Positions 21,097-33,600 of a stretch of DNA of 64,000 nucleotides are shown piece after piece. The DNA comes from Oegoconia quadripuncta (taxonomy: Eukaryota > Arthropoda > Insecta > Lepidoptera > Autostichidae): contig OX438754.1 of assembly GCA_949316235.1 (NCBI GenBank), positions 1-64,000 of the forward strand. The letters run 5' to 3'. A program made the translations under genes and the position numbers. The notes beneath the pieces were generated by a model. It had not been told where the DNA came from, searched no databases, and saw only the letters and a program-made list of their open reading frames with translations. Position 1 is the first letter of the stretch; each line of letters begins with the position of its first letter.

Positions 21097-23225
21097 AAAG
21101 CCCTCTGTGAAATAATTAAATATATAAATAAAATATGTAAATAAATATACTTAAATAGGTTAAAGTGTAAAATGGGATGAGTGGTAGTGGTATGTTACTA
21201 GACTAGTTATTTTGAGAATATGACCCCTAGTAAGACGGCAAGGTTGCCCTAGAAAAGTAATATTTTCTAATAACTAGTAAAGTTTCATGTGAAGGATACG
21301 CCGAAGGATATTCTCCTTACAGTACTGCCCGTAATATGTATGTGATGAAAGTAGTGGTGTGAAGAAATAAATTATTTATAATAAAATAAAAATAATAAAA
21401 TGGAATGATGATGATGAATGTATCTCGCTAAACCTTTAGCGTACCTAAATAACCGACTCTAACTTACCTACCTACGGAACTCTTGCGTGAGAACCATTTT
21501 ACCTACGGAACCCTAAAAAGTAGCTAAGTACGTATAGACATTTGGAATGGTTTCTGAATTATATATGGCCTTGTGATTCGTCTAGTGCTACGTTGTGTCC
21601 GATAGTAAACCAAATCCTTTTAGGAACGTAGAAATGCTTATCTATCTAACTTCTCACTACCTGTTGGCTATGTATTTCTAATCCCTAACTAATTGGTCTT
21701 CAGAACAATGCCTGACGGAACCTGAAATGATTACCCTACTAACCCTACTGAATCTAGAAAGCTCTATCTAATAAAACCTTGGATAAATTAGTACAGAGCA
21801 TTCTCTTATTGGACCTAGGAACCCTGACTGTCCAGATACCACTTGGAACTAAGTATATAACATTAAATAGACTAGTAAACAAACTATAGTTTTGGTGCGG
21901 TAAAGTAGGAGCCCCTCCCCGCTCCGGAAGTAACCTTCCGCTGATCATAGCCAGCTACCATCGGCCGCGTCTCCGGACGGGATAGCCGTCTGCCGCTAAC
22001 CTTTCTTTATTTATGGGAGTAGAGTCTTTAATCACTCAAACAGTGTCCGACAGATATGACGACTTATCTCTATAAGAGGACATAAAACTTAGATATTGGT
22101 AATAAATATATATATAACGAAATAGATGTACTAAATCAGATTCGACCACTCAAATGATAGTTTGAGGATTAGAAGATTCAACTACTAAAAACTATGATGT
22201 GTTTCACCCATCACAGTTAACTAGTTGAAGAATAGCTATTCCATCATTCTTTGGAAATCGCTATATAAAGGGCATTGCTCTGCTTGGCCCTTATGGCTTA
22301 TGTTGCTGTATATTACCAACATGAAGTAGTTAGCATCTTCTACGTTTCCTAGCAGAAGAGAGGCTAATAGGAACTGCTCAGCCTGTCCTAATTAGTAACG
22401 TACAACAAAATTAGCTTATTATTTCAAGCTATAAATTCAGTAAATATAACTGTATAATTCATTCTTTAAGCGGTCGTACCTGATTCGGTTATCAGTTCAG
22501 CTCTTGACTGGTTGGCTCAATTACTTCGAAAGACTTCAAATATAGAATGTCTCTATGTCTGTCGGTCAGTAGGATTCATCTAATCAATACTAGGACATAG
22601 CCTTTGAATAATAAATATAGAATAAGAATATAGATAAACACAAACGGATGGTTCAAGCTATACTTGTGTAAGTAAATGGAACTTAACTACGCATTAGTTC
22701 AGCTGTTCAGTACGTTCCAGGTAAAATTACCTTAGATAATTCGTAACATCGGAATTTCCCAAGTATATTTAAGGAAAATGGCTGTCATTTATATTTCGGT
22801 CAGTCCCTATCCCTTTGGGCAAGGAACCTTCTTAGGAGTCTGCTCAGCCTGCTCCGGAATGACTCCCACTATCTTCGAATATCCGAGATGCTTTCCGACG
22901 ACGATTTCTTTAAGTAGGATTAGTACAGGTAGCGTTACGAATGTTTATTAGACAAATTGGGTCTATTAATTTCTGTGCCTCAATAACTCGGAAGGCCGAG
23001 TCCTCAAATCAAAAATAATTCAGTCTTTGCATTCTGAATGCTCTTCGTCGGGCTATCTAACCTAAACAACTCACTGCTAAAGGCTTAGAACCTGTCGCCC
23101 ACTACCCCCATTCCCTTATAACCTGGTCGTCTTCCTACGAGAATGCCTCAAATATGACTAGCTTAGTTTCTAAACACATATGATACCTACTAGTTTATAC
23201 ACTCTCAGACTTGTAGCTGTTTACA
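21097..23225. other. Long noncoding stretch, no genes seen
   Basis: Stop-rich in all frames. One GC-rich patch at 21900-22000 (CCCCGCTCCGGAAG, TCTCCGGACGGGATAG) stands out. No ORF, LTR pair or known repeat was recognised. It may belong with the repeat block that follows. Confidence 0.4.
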
Positions 23226-23660
23226 ATGCAATGTTTGAACAGATAGCGAACCTGTCTTAGCATGTCGGGTAACGACTAAAAATTGCCTGCTCTCCCTAAC
23301 TTGCGCTTTCTAGACAGATAGCGAACTCATCTTATAAACAATATAAACAGATAGCGAACACATCTTAGCATGTCGGGTAACGCCTAACAATTGCCTGCTC
23401 TCCCTAACTTGCGACTGTTATAAACAAATAGCTTTATAAACAGGTAGCGAACCCATTTTAACATGTCGGGTAACATCTAACAATTGCCTGCTCTCCCTAA
23501 CTTTACGACTGTTATAAACAAATAGCTTTATAGACAAGTATCGAACGCGTCTTAGCATGTCGGGTAACGTTTAACTTTTCCCTATTCTCCCTAATTTATA
23601 GCTGTTATAAATAACCTTCTAGACAGATAGCGAACTCATCTTGGCATGTCAGTGTCTAGA
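23226..23660. repeat. Degenerate tandem repeat, roughly 60-110 bp units
   Basis: Units contain CAGATAGCGAAC, CTTAGCATGTCGGGTAACG and TTGCCTGCTCTCCCTAACTT. Four copies of GCATGTCGGGTAACG or close variants occur, with partial units between. Confidence 0.75.
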
Positions 23661-23699
23661 AAAAGGTTAAGACGCAAATACGCAATAGTAATAATCAAA

Positions 23700-24360
23700 G
23701 TACTCACCTGGTGAACCCGGATGACCGCACTGATCTCCACTTATCACAGTCTCCGCGCCTTGTATTGGATCTGCCGTGGCCCGTCGACCTCTTCTTCGTG
23801 TTGACTGCTTCGTCACGGTCCGTCCTGGTGTAACCCGCGTCTGTCCTCTTCTTCGTGTTGTCTTCGTCACGGTCCGTCCTGGAGTAATCAGCTACTCACC
23901 TAGTAAATCCGGATGTCCGCACTGATCTCATCTTATCACAATCTCCGCATCTTGATTTACTTCTGCCGTGGTCCGTCGACTTCTTCTGCGTCTTCCCTGT
24001 GTCGCGATCCGCCCTCGAGTAAGCCTCTTCGTCGTGTTCTCCTCGTCACGGTCCGCCCTGGAATAATCCGCGTCTCTCCCCCACCCTCATCTTTTATACC
24101 CACGCAAACGGACGCCGTGAAAATTCCGAATTTTTGATTTTGGAAAGAACAATGGAACACAAATTCACTTCTTCTGTTTTCGTCGCAAGACTTTCGATGA
24201 CACCCAGGCGTCCCTTCTATATTTAAAATGCAAATTTCCTTTCCTTCTAGAAAGAATTTCCTTCTAGAAACTTCTCGAAAGAACGATGGATCACAAGCTA
24301 ACTTCTTTTGTTATGACGTATGACTTTTGGCGATATCCGCGGCTTTCCTCTATTTTGCTA
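23700..24360 (-). repeat. Two-fold direct repeats with a TATA-like box on the minus strand
   Basis: 23705-23890 and 23896-24080 are diverged copies (about 191-bp period) sharing CCGGATG, CGCACTGATCTC, GTCCGTCGAC-type and CGTCACGGTCCG segments. 24140-24230 and 24275-24350 are a second pair (GGAAAGAACAATGGA-like). On the minus strand TATAAAAG at about 24093-24100 lies upstream of the first pair. This could be the regulatory end of an LTR-type element; no coding part was found. Confidence 0.45.
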
Positions 24361-25358
24361 TAGAATTAGGGTTCCTCAACATTTCTAAAACCCCGTGTTT
24401 ATTTCTCCTTAATTAAATGCAATTTGTTTTGTTGTATGGAAATTTACACTCAAATATGCTATAGTTTCCGTTCCTCACTTTGTCTGTCTATATAACCCTA
24501 TCTCAGAAATTACTGCACCGATTTCGATACAATTCTCATTAGTAGATGGACTGTTACTTAAACGTTTGCACATACTAATAATTAGTTGCCCCGCCATACA
24601 ACAATTATTGCATTACATGTTGTGCGAAGAAATTATCTAATCTAATCTTAAAATGCAGTCTAAATAAAATTCGAATAAAGCCGGGGTAAGTTGCTAGCCT
24701 CAAATATGTTTGTGAATCATAACGAAGAGAGGTCCGTTACAACACTACTAATTTTTCCACACTATTTATTGTATTTATTAGTTAAAAGTTACTAATAGAT
24801 ATATTCTGTAGTTATACCTATATTATAAGTTTTATAAAAATTTCTGCAAAAATTAATGTATGTGTGTGACTGGAGTAAAGTAACAAATAAACGCTTTATC
24901 TATCTATCTATCCATCTATCTTATTCTTTATAGTTTTTGTCCAACAATATTAGAAGACAAAGGGATCAAAGGCCATACAACCTAGCCTTCTTTCATTGTA
25001 AGGTATGAAAGGTGATTTTATGAAAAAATGGCACATGGCAACATGGCATGGTGTTTTTTCGGGACAGCCGAGAAGTTGCCCTGTAATAAAAAAGTGAAGT
25101 GACATTTGAACGATGTGTTGCACAGATTTGTATTAGAAAGTCTGTGATGTGTTGCTATAGGAGTGCTGTATGTATTCCGTTATCTTTGGCTGTATTAAAA
25201 AGTCGATAAACAGCTGATTGCCATCAATGTGACATTCATTTGTCCATATTGTATTGGTAAATGTGTAAATGTTCACAGGTGTTCGATTACCTAATGTTTA
25301 AATCTGAACAATTGAGACCGGAGTTGTTAAAATCGTTGTCAATTTTCTATGGGTATTT
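24361..25358. other. Spacer between repeat block and ATPAF1
   Basis: AT-rich. It includes a short CTAT microsatellite at about 24896-24922 and a stretch at 24480-24620 resembling a degenerate dispersed repeat. Cdk2 and ATPAF1 are divergent across this 6-kb region. No promoter motif can be assigned. Confidence 0.4.
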
Positions 25359-27887
25359 ATGGCTCGAATTTTAAGAATTTTTCTCAATTCTTTAGAGCGA
25401 TCGACGTGCTTCAGTAAGCGTGGTATAGCTATGACAACGACAAACCTGAATGAAGCTGTAGAAAAACTAAAGAATAATCCATACTTCGAGAAATATGCAG
25501 ATCGCATAGCTGCAATCCAGCGCACTTCGCCCGAGGAATTCCTGCGCCGCGTGGAGCAGAATGCGCCGCCTCAAACCACCGCCCCACCAGTCGTCACCGG
25601 CGCGGTAGACACCAGGTATTCAGCGGCTGGTGCGACCCTAGACTCGGTTGGAATATATCTAATGAGGAATGCACTGAGAAAAAAAAAGACTTGAAAAGTT
25701 ACATTTATTACGTAATTAGAAAATACGTCTTTTTTGTCTCAGTAACATAGGTACTTAGTAACCACATTCTCTTTTGCTGAGGATGAAAGATGATGATGAC
25801 TTAAAAATATGTAAATTTTTAGGCAATATTCATCGGTATTGAATCCAAAAGAAAGCCTGCAAGATGATGTTACGGTAGAAAAAAAAAAATTGGAAACTAT
25901 ATTTAAGTTGGAGCTTGTTAAAGACAAAAATGCATCCGAAATCCAAAATATCTGGGAAGCATACCACACTAAAAAGGAGGTTATATCTGCCACTATCCCC
26001 TTGGGGGCATTTAGCGTTATCAAGGATAGAATGAAAGACTTCCCTACATTCTTGCTGCCACTGCCTCGCTCACAGGGTTATGAGTTCATCTTATGCCAAA
26101 GTTTTGGCCACAATGTGCACTTCACTCCATTACTTGCGTTTCAGGTAGTTAACTTATCATATAATTATATAATTAACATAATATATATTAATTTATTATG
26201 TACATGTGGAATTCGTTTACTTATATGTTATTTGTTTGTTCCACAGGACCTACTGACTTTGTCGGGATAAAAAGTATGCTTTGTCTTTTCCAGGGCATAA
26301 TCTAACTGCATACCAAATATTCAAATCCCTTTCGCCATGATTGAATAAATAACCAAACTTTTGTAATATTAGTTGCAATTCATAATGTTTGTGCTTTTTC
26401 ATAGGTGCACAAAGAGAATGCTCCAGAGTGCCTGACAATGGTCCACTACACAGAGCTCCAAGACAAGGGCATTGTGCTCATGCGAGGAGAATATGATAAG
26501 GTATGAAAACACCCGAGAGAAGCAATGATTGTCATCTAGATAACTAAACCACCTATGTTAAAACCTAAAGATCTTCCAAACAGCTCAACCGATTTCTATC
26601 AAACTTGGCTAAGAACTACATTGCAACCACTAGCTTTCGAAGCTCCAGCTGATATCTGCTGTTTTAACTCCTGTGGGATTTATTTGAAATTTCGGGATAT
26701 TGAAATGTTATTTATTGACCAATTGTAATGGCTTGGTTACATGAACTATGTAAGATACAACAATTAATATTCATAAAATAATAAGAACACTCATAAATTA
26801 AAAGTTTTGTTAAGTTAGGATGAATGTATCCTATACACTTAACTAAACTGTTAAAATTACTTTAAGGATTTTATTTTTAGGTTGATACCACAGACTTATA
26901 AATAGTAACAGACCAAACATTTATATAATTTTGCTAAAGTCAATGTTGTACCAAGAGGTTAAATCGAGGGCGGAAAGTAGAGAGACGTGATCATTACTCA
27001 ACCAACAAGAACATAGCTCTTAAATTGAAGAGAAGATGTGTACCCCATGTAGATTATATCATTCACAACACTTTTTATATACAATTATATTGTTAGAGTC
27101 CCAACAAAATTGAAGGTATTAAGGTGTTAATAAATCTCTAATACAACCCATTTCTAAACATTTGTTCATATGTTGAAGCATAAACGCATTTATACTTTTG
27201 TATGGAAACAAGCTCTGCTATTTAAATAATAAATAAATATAAATATCCTTAAGACATACACACAGCGCCATCTAGTTCCACAGTAAGCAACTATAGGATT
27301 GTATGTATAGGATTGTATTGTGGATACCAGATGATTGATATAACATAAATTACATTTTTTTTTTTGTAAATAAATACTTATTATAAATGAAAACATCCAT
27401 AACTCGGGTACACATGTCCATATTCATCACACAAACATATGCCCCTAGTGTGATTCGACCCCGCAACCTTTTGGTATAGTGGTCAGAGTTGGTAACCACT
27501 ACACCAAACAGGTCGTCGATTATTTGATCATTATGTTCGGTCTGCTAATGTTTATACTTCTGTGGTTAATCCAAATTTCATTCAAATCCATTCAGCCATT
27601 ATAGCTTGATTGAGGACACTTCCAAACTGTCGCATTTAACTGTAACTCTGAACAGGGTATAAAATTAAACAAATATATTTTAATATAAAATCCTTCTTAA
27701 TTTACAAATATTGTTTCAGAACGTACTGAATGGTCAAGAGGCACAATGCCTAGCCAACCAGTTCCAAATGTACTACAGCGGCAAAGACCCAGTTAAACTG
27801 CAGTTGCTGGAAACATTTACCACGAGCCCAGATCATTTCAAACATATGGATCTTATCTTCCAGATGGAAAATATCAGCATAGTGTGA
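25359..27887 (+). CDS. Atpaf1: ATP synthase F1 complex assembly factor 1 (ATP11 family), four exons
   Basis: This is a mitochondrial chaperone that binds the F1 beta subunit during ATP synthase assembly. Exons: 25359-25615, 25823-26144, 26405-26500, 27720-27887. GT-AG introns and phases join to 280 codons and a TGA stop. The N terminus [20 protein letters not shown] is basic and amphipathic, consistent with mitochondrial import. Then come [79 protein letters not shown] and the C-terminal [13 protein letters not shown], matching the ATP11 family in order. AATAAA at about 27894 supplies a poly(A) signal seven bases after the stop. The gene runs towards the minus-strand gene at 27972, leaving under 100 bp between them. 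Confidence 0.95.
27370..27515 (-). mobile_element. tRNA-derived SINE (second family) in ATPAF1 intron 3
   Basis: The minus strand carries an A box (TGGTGTAGTGGTTA) and a B box (GGTCGAATCAC), followed by a short unique body. The A-box context differs from the SINE at 48745. Confidence 0.6.
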
Positions 27888-27971
27888 TATATCAATAAAT
27901 AAATGATGATAGAGCTGTGCTGTACTTATTTTTTATCTACCTCATACAATTCCCAATACAGTTCAGTATAC

Positions 27972-28994
27972 TCACTGGTTTAGCTTGTGGGGATAGTAAG
28001 TATATTCTGGAGTGTCGTGTATGAGGGAGGGCGTGGGGCTGAAGGTCGCGGTGGGAGCGGCGGCGTCACCAGAGCCCCCACTGCCGGCGGCGCTTGTGTT
28101 GCTGCCAAGTTTTTGAGATACGTTTTGTCGCCATGTGTATCCGAGCCTAATATAGTCCATTGGGTTTTGCATTATCGCTCCCCTAGGGGTGTAAGGTCTA
28201 TTACTTGTTAACATTCGACTCTTTATGCACTGCAAAATATTGTCCTCGCATTCCCGACGACAACCCTCTATATAAATATTGTGTAATATTGTTTTCGTCT
28301 TTTTTATTACATCATCTTTAATGAGAGCGGGCGTGTTTTCCTTGAGGTATGTTGGTATTTCATTCATGAGTTCCTCATACAATTGATAGCTGTAGTCTTC
28401 CCTTGAACTTTGAGAAGTTGGGGTTGTCTGTGATGTCACAGTCTCACCATTATCCAAATCCACATCTGTATCAGGAGCTCGTTCCATTGGACTAAATAGT
28501 AAAAAACTACCTGGTGAATTGTTGTTGCTTGGGTCTTCACTGTCTCTGTGTAATGTAGATATTGGTTCTAATTTGCTACATTTGTTCAGTGCACTACTTT
28601 TTTCATCATCAGATTTAAAATCGCTATCACTATGAGGTGAAGTTTGTATCTTAAGATTACTGGAAGTTATAGTACTTGGAAGATGTTTTTCTTTTACTGT
28701 GTTGCTAAACAGTGCGACAGAATCAGTTTTATTGATGGTTGTTATTAGGGGCCTGGTGATAGTCTCGGACCGAATAACTTTAGGAAACATAGGTAAAGTC
28801 AAACGATTGGATGTAATACAGTTATTTTTACATTGGACACCATTTATGTTTGCTACTTCGCTAGTTTTACAACCTATTGGACTATTTTTGAATGAATCAC
28901 TTACATAGTTGATACGTGATCTTTTCCTTAGTTCATCAAGACATTTTCGAGTTTTTCGTTTTTTACGTTTTGTGGTACTTGATAATGTTTCCAT
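27972..28994 (-). CDS. Unrecognised protein with basic N terminus, possibly one exon of a longer gene
   Basis: 340 aa if read to the in-frame TGA. The N terminus (KRKKRKTRKCLDELRKRSR) is a clear nuclear-localisation-like basic block. The middle is Ser/Thr/Asn-rich, as in disordered regions. Residues about 205-290 look folded and possibly helical (YQLYEELMNEIPTYLKEN, IYIEGCRRECEDNILQCI, YIRLGYTWRQNVSQKLG). A Gly/Ser/Ala-rich linker follows. I do not recognise the family. A strong splice donor (CCA|GTGAGTATAC) overlaps the stop at 27975, so the real transcript may continue into exons further left on the minus strand. Convergent with ATPAF1. Confidence 0.65.
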   Translation of the reverse strand: METLSSTTKRKKRKTRKCLDELRKRSRINYVSDSFKNSPIGCKTSEVANINGVQCKNNCITSNRLTLPMFPKVIRSETITRPLITTINKTDSVALFSNTVKEKHLPSTITSSNLKIQTSPHSDSDFKSDDEKSSALNKCSKLEPISTLHRDSEDPSNNNSPGSFLLFSPMERAPDTDVDLDNGETVTSQTTPTSQSSREDYSYQLYEELMNEIPTYLKENTPALIKDDVIKKTKTILHNIYIEGCRRECEDNILQCIKSRMLTSNRPYTPRGAIMQNPMDYIRLGYTWRQNVSQKLGSNTSAAGSGGSGDAAAPTATFSPTPSLIHDTPEYTYYPHKLNQ

Positions 28995-29668
28995 GACTTC
29001 CTACTATGAATGTTTGTTCATGCAATATTATTTAAATACAAGTCGGCGACGAATCTAATGTGAAGCCACAACACAGACAGTGCATAATTATTGTAATAAT
29101 TATAATCAAACAGATTTCATTCAAAATGCCGCCGCCGATCCCCCGAAAGCAAAGAAAACTATTAATAAAGCCTCAAAAAAGGGGGAGGGGGGGGATGAAT
29201 CTTGCCAATATTTTGTGTAAAACATGTCTGTCAATGTCAGTCCACCAGCGTCGGCTTATCTTCCTCCTTGACTAACCACATTTCTTTAAGGGTTCCGTAT
29301 CCGAAAGAGCACGGAGCCCTGTTGCAGGCTGTCCGGATGTCACTGCTCCCTAAATACGGCTCGTAATTGGAATGAGTGGCTTGAAAGACCATTTGTGTAC
29401 AATGTTGATCCAAAACCGAATATTGTATTAAAAATTCTATGAGGACTCTTCAGAAAATAAATAAAATCTATTCCAAAAAATATAATAGATGGCGTATGAT
29501 TGTTTCCCATCCCCTTTCCCCATCCCATCCCATCCCATACATCCCATTGCGTTGTTTGTCAGATTATCTGATTATCTTGTTTCTCTACAGGAACCAAGCG
29601 AAACCGTTTATTCGCGACTTTCTAAAATTCGGTTTTCAGTTTCGACATCGTTTATCGCGTTCGAAATA
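28995..29668. other. Spacer upstream of the 27972-28994 gene
   Basis: AT-rich with a few short low-complexity runs (CCCATC repeats at 29510-29545). No gene seen. It ends at the target duplication of the gypsy element. Confidence 0.4.
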
Positions 29669-29672
29669 GTAG

Positions 29673-30024
29673 TGTCATCAACAGTAATATTAGTAAATAT
29701 AATTATTCGTATACAGTATGATTATTGCCACTGATATCCTGTAATTATTTACGTTAACAATATTTAAGTATCTGAATTGTTAAAAACGGCATACACTGAC
29801 ATGACGGTAGGCGAATGTTGATGGCGCCACGGTGTAATAAGAACTCGGGTCAGTTCAGTTTGTGCGGTTAAATAAAAACGTTGTTGGATAATTTTTGAAA
29901 GTTAAATTGTAAAATATACCTGTGCTAAGTAAGTATTTTGGTTGTTTTTCTTTATACTTCCTTGTTAGATAGATTATGTTGAGAAACATACATTATAGCA
30001 TCAATTAGAGGCCAGAATCCGACA
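29673..30024 (+). repeat. 5' LTR of the gypsy element
   Basis: 352 bp, TG...CA ends, identical to 36261-36612. Confidence 0.95.
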
Positions 30025-30042
30025 CTTCAGAAGTGGGATATT
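30025..30042 (+). promoter_or_regulatory. Candidate primer-binding site of the gypsy element
   Basis: TCAGAAGTGGGAT starts three bases after the LTR end. It resembles the complement of an insect tRNA-Leu 3' end, as used by some gypsy lineages. The tRNA assignment is inferred from general knowledge. Confidence 0.5.
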
Positions 30043-30664
30043 TGTACATTTATGGTTTATTTCGCCCATAATGCATGCATTATAGTCTTTACTTAACTAC
30101 AGTACTAAGAATTCGAATAAAATATGCTTAATAAGGCATTAATATTATACGGTTCTACTTAAATGCATGCTGGACCAATGTTGGTCTATTGTGACAAACA
30201 AAACCAAGGCAAATTGTTGGACAATTGTTTTTTTTTTTTCCCTTCTCTTTTGTTATTTTGAGTATCGGATAGCGGCTGTGTAAAATTGAGTAAAAACATT
30301 GGAAAGTGAACTGTGTTGAAGTACATCTACCATCCTCACTGTGTTTCGCGTCAATCTTATTGTTTTATAGTATTACATTCATTTTGATATCACGTTCAAG
30401 TAAATGAGTATCTTCCTTTCGTAAGCATAAATATGAATACAATTATTAGGCATTGAAATAAATAACATAATAACATTTTATTTTGACATTGAGTATATTA
30501 TAACATTTATAACAACAAAATATCACATAGATATATAGAATACATTTCTCTCCCTTTATGAATAATTTGAGTATACAGTTTGCCGCGCGAATTATTTTCT
30601 TCCCGTGATTTCAGCTGACAAGTATAAAGATACTAAAGTTCACATAGCGACGGGTCACACGAAC

Positions 30665-33600
30665 ATGGAACGTCGATCACGTAGTCCGATGAGACGGTCG
30701 GTGTCACGGAGGACGCCACCTGTTGATCATGACCGGTCGCTGAGACGCGATCTAAGGAGCACAAGGAAGAGATCAGCTGAACGCGAGGAGCGTCCCTCGC
30801 GCAGTAAGCAGAGGCAACTACGAAGCCCTAGAGCGGACAGCCGCTCCCGCAGCCACGCGAGCCGCCGATCTCGCAAGCAGATCGACCGGCCATCGCGAAG
30901 CACCAGTCGACGTCGTCGGTCGTGCAATCAGGAGCGCAGCCGGGAGCGCAGCAGGGCGCGTAGTCGAGCACGCAGCCGGGCGCGGTCACGCAGCCGAACG
31001 AGCAGTCGAACATGCCACCAGGTGAACAGTCGGGGGCGCAGCCGGGTGAACAGTCGGGGGCGCAGCCGGGTGAACAGTCGGGGGCGCAGCCGGGTGAATA
31101 GCCGGGGGCGCAGCCGGGTACGCAGTCCAGCGCGCGCCCATATTGTCAGCCGGTCGCGTAGCAGGTCAGCTCATTACTCGCATAGCAATAGGAGCCGTCG
31201 TTCGGGGAGTCACAAGAACTGTCCGAAGGACAGTGGTGAGGCTCTTACGTTTAACCATAGTTTAATAAAGCTTGTAGATGCATTAAAATCTGTAGGACGT
31301 AACGATACACTGGACAAATTAGGAAATATGCATAATACTGTGCCTGAATTTGATCCCGCGAGAAAGGAACAAACGATGACCATGTGGTTACATAAAGCAA
31401 ATGAGTGTGCGTCTATTTATGGATGGACTGAAAAGCAGTTAATACATTTTGCGTTACCAAAACTTCGCGGCGTAGCACAACGATGGTACGAGGGACTGTC
31501 ATCGGTCCTTTTCTCGTGGGGTGAATGGCAGACAAAGTTGTTGGCGGCATTTCCGTCCGAGGAAAACTACGGGCAAATGCTAAGCGACATGCTAGCTAAG
31601 CGTGCTCGATTTGGAGACTCATTGGAGGCATATTTCTACGATAAGATCGCTTTAATAAATAGGTGCAGTATAACAGGTAGACGAGCCGTTGAATGCATCC
31701 TTCACGGGATCGATGACCGCTCTGTTAGATTGGGTGCAGAGGCGGTACAATATGACGATCCCGACAAACTGTTAGCATACTTAAGAAATGCCAGAAATAG
31801 CAGGCCTCAGAGTGATCGTAGGTTAGGTGGAAGTCAATCGAATGCCAAGAATCAGGACTTACCGACTAAACAGGCAGCCAAAGGAGTTCGTTGTTTTAAC
31901 TGTAGGCAAGAGGGTCATACGGCCTCCAGTTGCCCTCAGCCGATTAAAAGATGCGGCAAGTGCCAGAAAATGGGTCATGACACTGAGAAATGTTATTCGA
32001 AATTACCTGTAACTACGGAGAAGACTATAATGACAGTTTTAAGTGATAAGCCAGGTGAGAAATATTTCAAAGTTGTAGAAATAGAACATGTTGCTTTCGA
32101 GGCGTTTATTGATTTTGGCAGCGAATGCTGTATGATTAGATCATCTGAGTTTAATAAGGTTACTGGCACTTATGACACCAATGAGTTACCGGTCCTGAAA
32201 GGATTTGGTAATTCTGCTGTCCAGGTTTTAGGCAAAGCCCGAGTTAATATAGTTATCGATGAAGTAGAGGCTCAGGTAGATTTATTTATTGTGCCGGATG
32301 AGGTCATGCACGTACCGGTCATGATAGGACAAACATTTACCGAACAGCCACATGTAGTTGTATATAAAACATGCGATAAGCTACAGCTTTTGCAAGCTAG
32401 TGAAGATATAACAGTAAGTTCGAAGATTAAGTTATTTTGTAGGCATGATGTTACACTATCTGGTGGCATCACAGTAGTGGAGGTTAATGCTGATCCCGTC
32501 ATGACTGGAGAAGTCTATGTTGAAGGTGGTCTTCAACTTGTGTCCGATGTTAGATTTTCGGTACTGTCAGGCTTGTTTACTATTGACGAAAATGGTTTTG
32601 GTAGTGTGATGATTTCTGTTCCACATAATAGTTCTATTACTCTTAGCAAAGGACGTTTGATTGCACGTGGTCGTATGGCTAAGGAAGATAAAACTTCATC
32701 AGCTCAAGTAATGCAAGTATCAGAGACTCGCGATAGGCTAGTTTCATCTTTAAACGAGGATGACATAAGAGTAGGGGATGGTATTTCACCAGCTGAGAAA
32801 AAGATGCTGCTTGTTCTCCTTAATCAATATAGAGAATGCTTTGCTTCTAGTTTATCTGAATTAGGCACTACTACAGCAGGTGAGATGTCCATAACTCTTA
32901 CTGATGATGAGCCCGTGGTTTATAGACCTTATAGATTAGCTTTTAAGGAGAAAGAAATAGTACGCGATATGATTTCGGATCTTTTAATAAATGGGATAAT
33001 TCAGCCTTCAACTTCTTCTTATGCTAGTCCGATTGTCTTGGTCCGTAAGAAAACGGGTGACTATAGAATGTGCATCGACTATCGCGCTTTAAATAAGAAG
33101 ACAGTAAGAGAGAATTATCCCATGCCCCTAATAGATGACCAGTTAGATGTTTTATTTGGACATCAATTCTACACGACGCTCGATTTAGCATCTGGGTACT
33201 ATCAGGTGCCGATACGAGACGATGATAGATACAAGACTGCGTTTGTGACGCCGGACGGCCACTTTGAGTTTACTCGTATGCCGTTCGGCCTCGCAAACGC
33301 TCCTGCAACATTCCAGCGCATTATGAACCAGGTGCTAGGTTCTGCTCGTTATAAGGAGGCCCTACCATATTTAGATGACGTAATTATCCCAGCAAAAGAC
33401 TTTGCGGAAGGTTTAGCCAGGTTGGAACATGTTTTAAAGTTGTTTTCTGAAGCTGGCTTGACTCTTAAGATATCAAAGTGTCTATTTTTTGGAAACAACG
33501 TTGACTATTTAGGGTTTGAGGTCTCGAATGAAGGTATTCAGCCGGGGTCTAGGAAAATAGAAGCGGTCGAAAAGTTTCCTATACCCCAAAACCAGCACCA

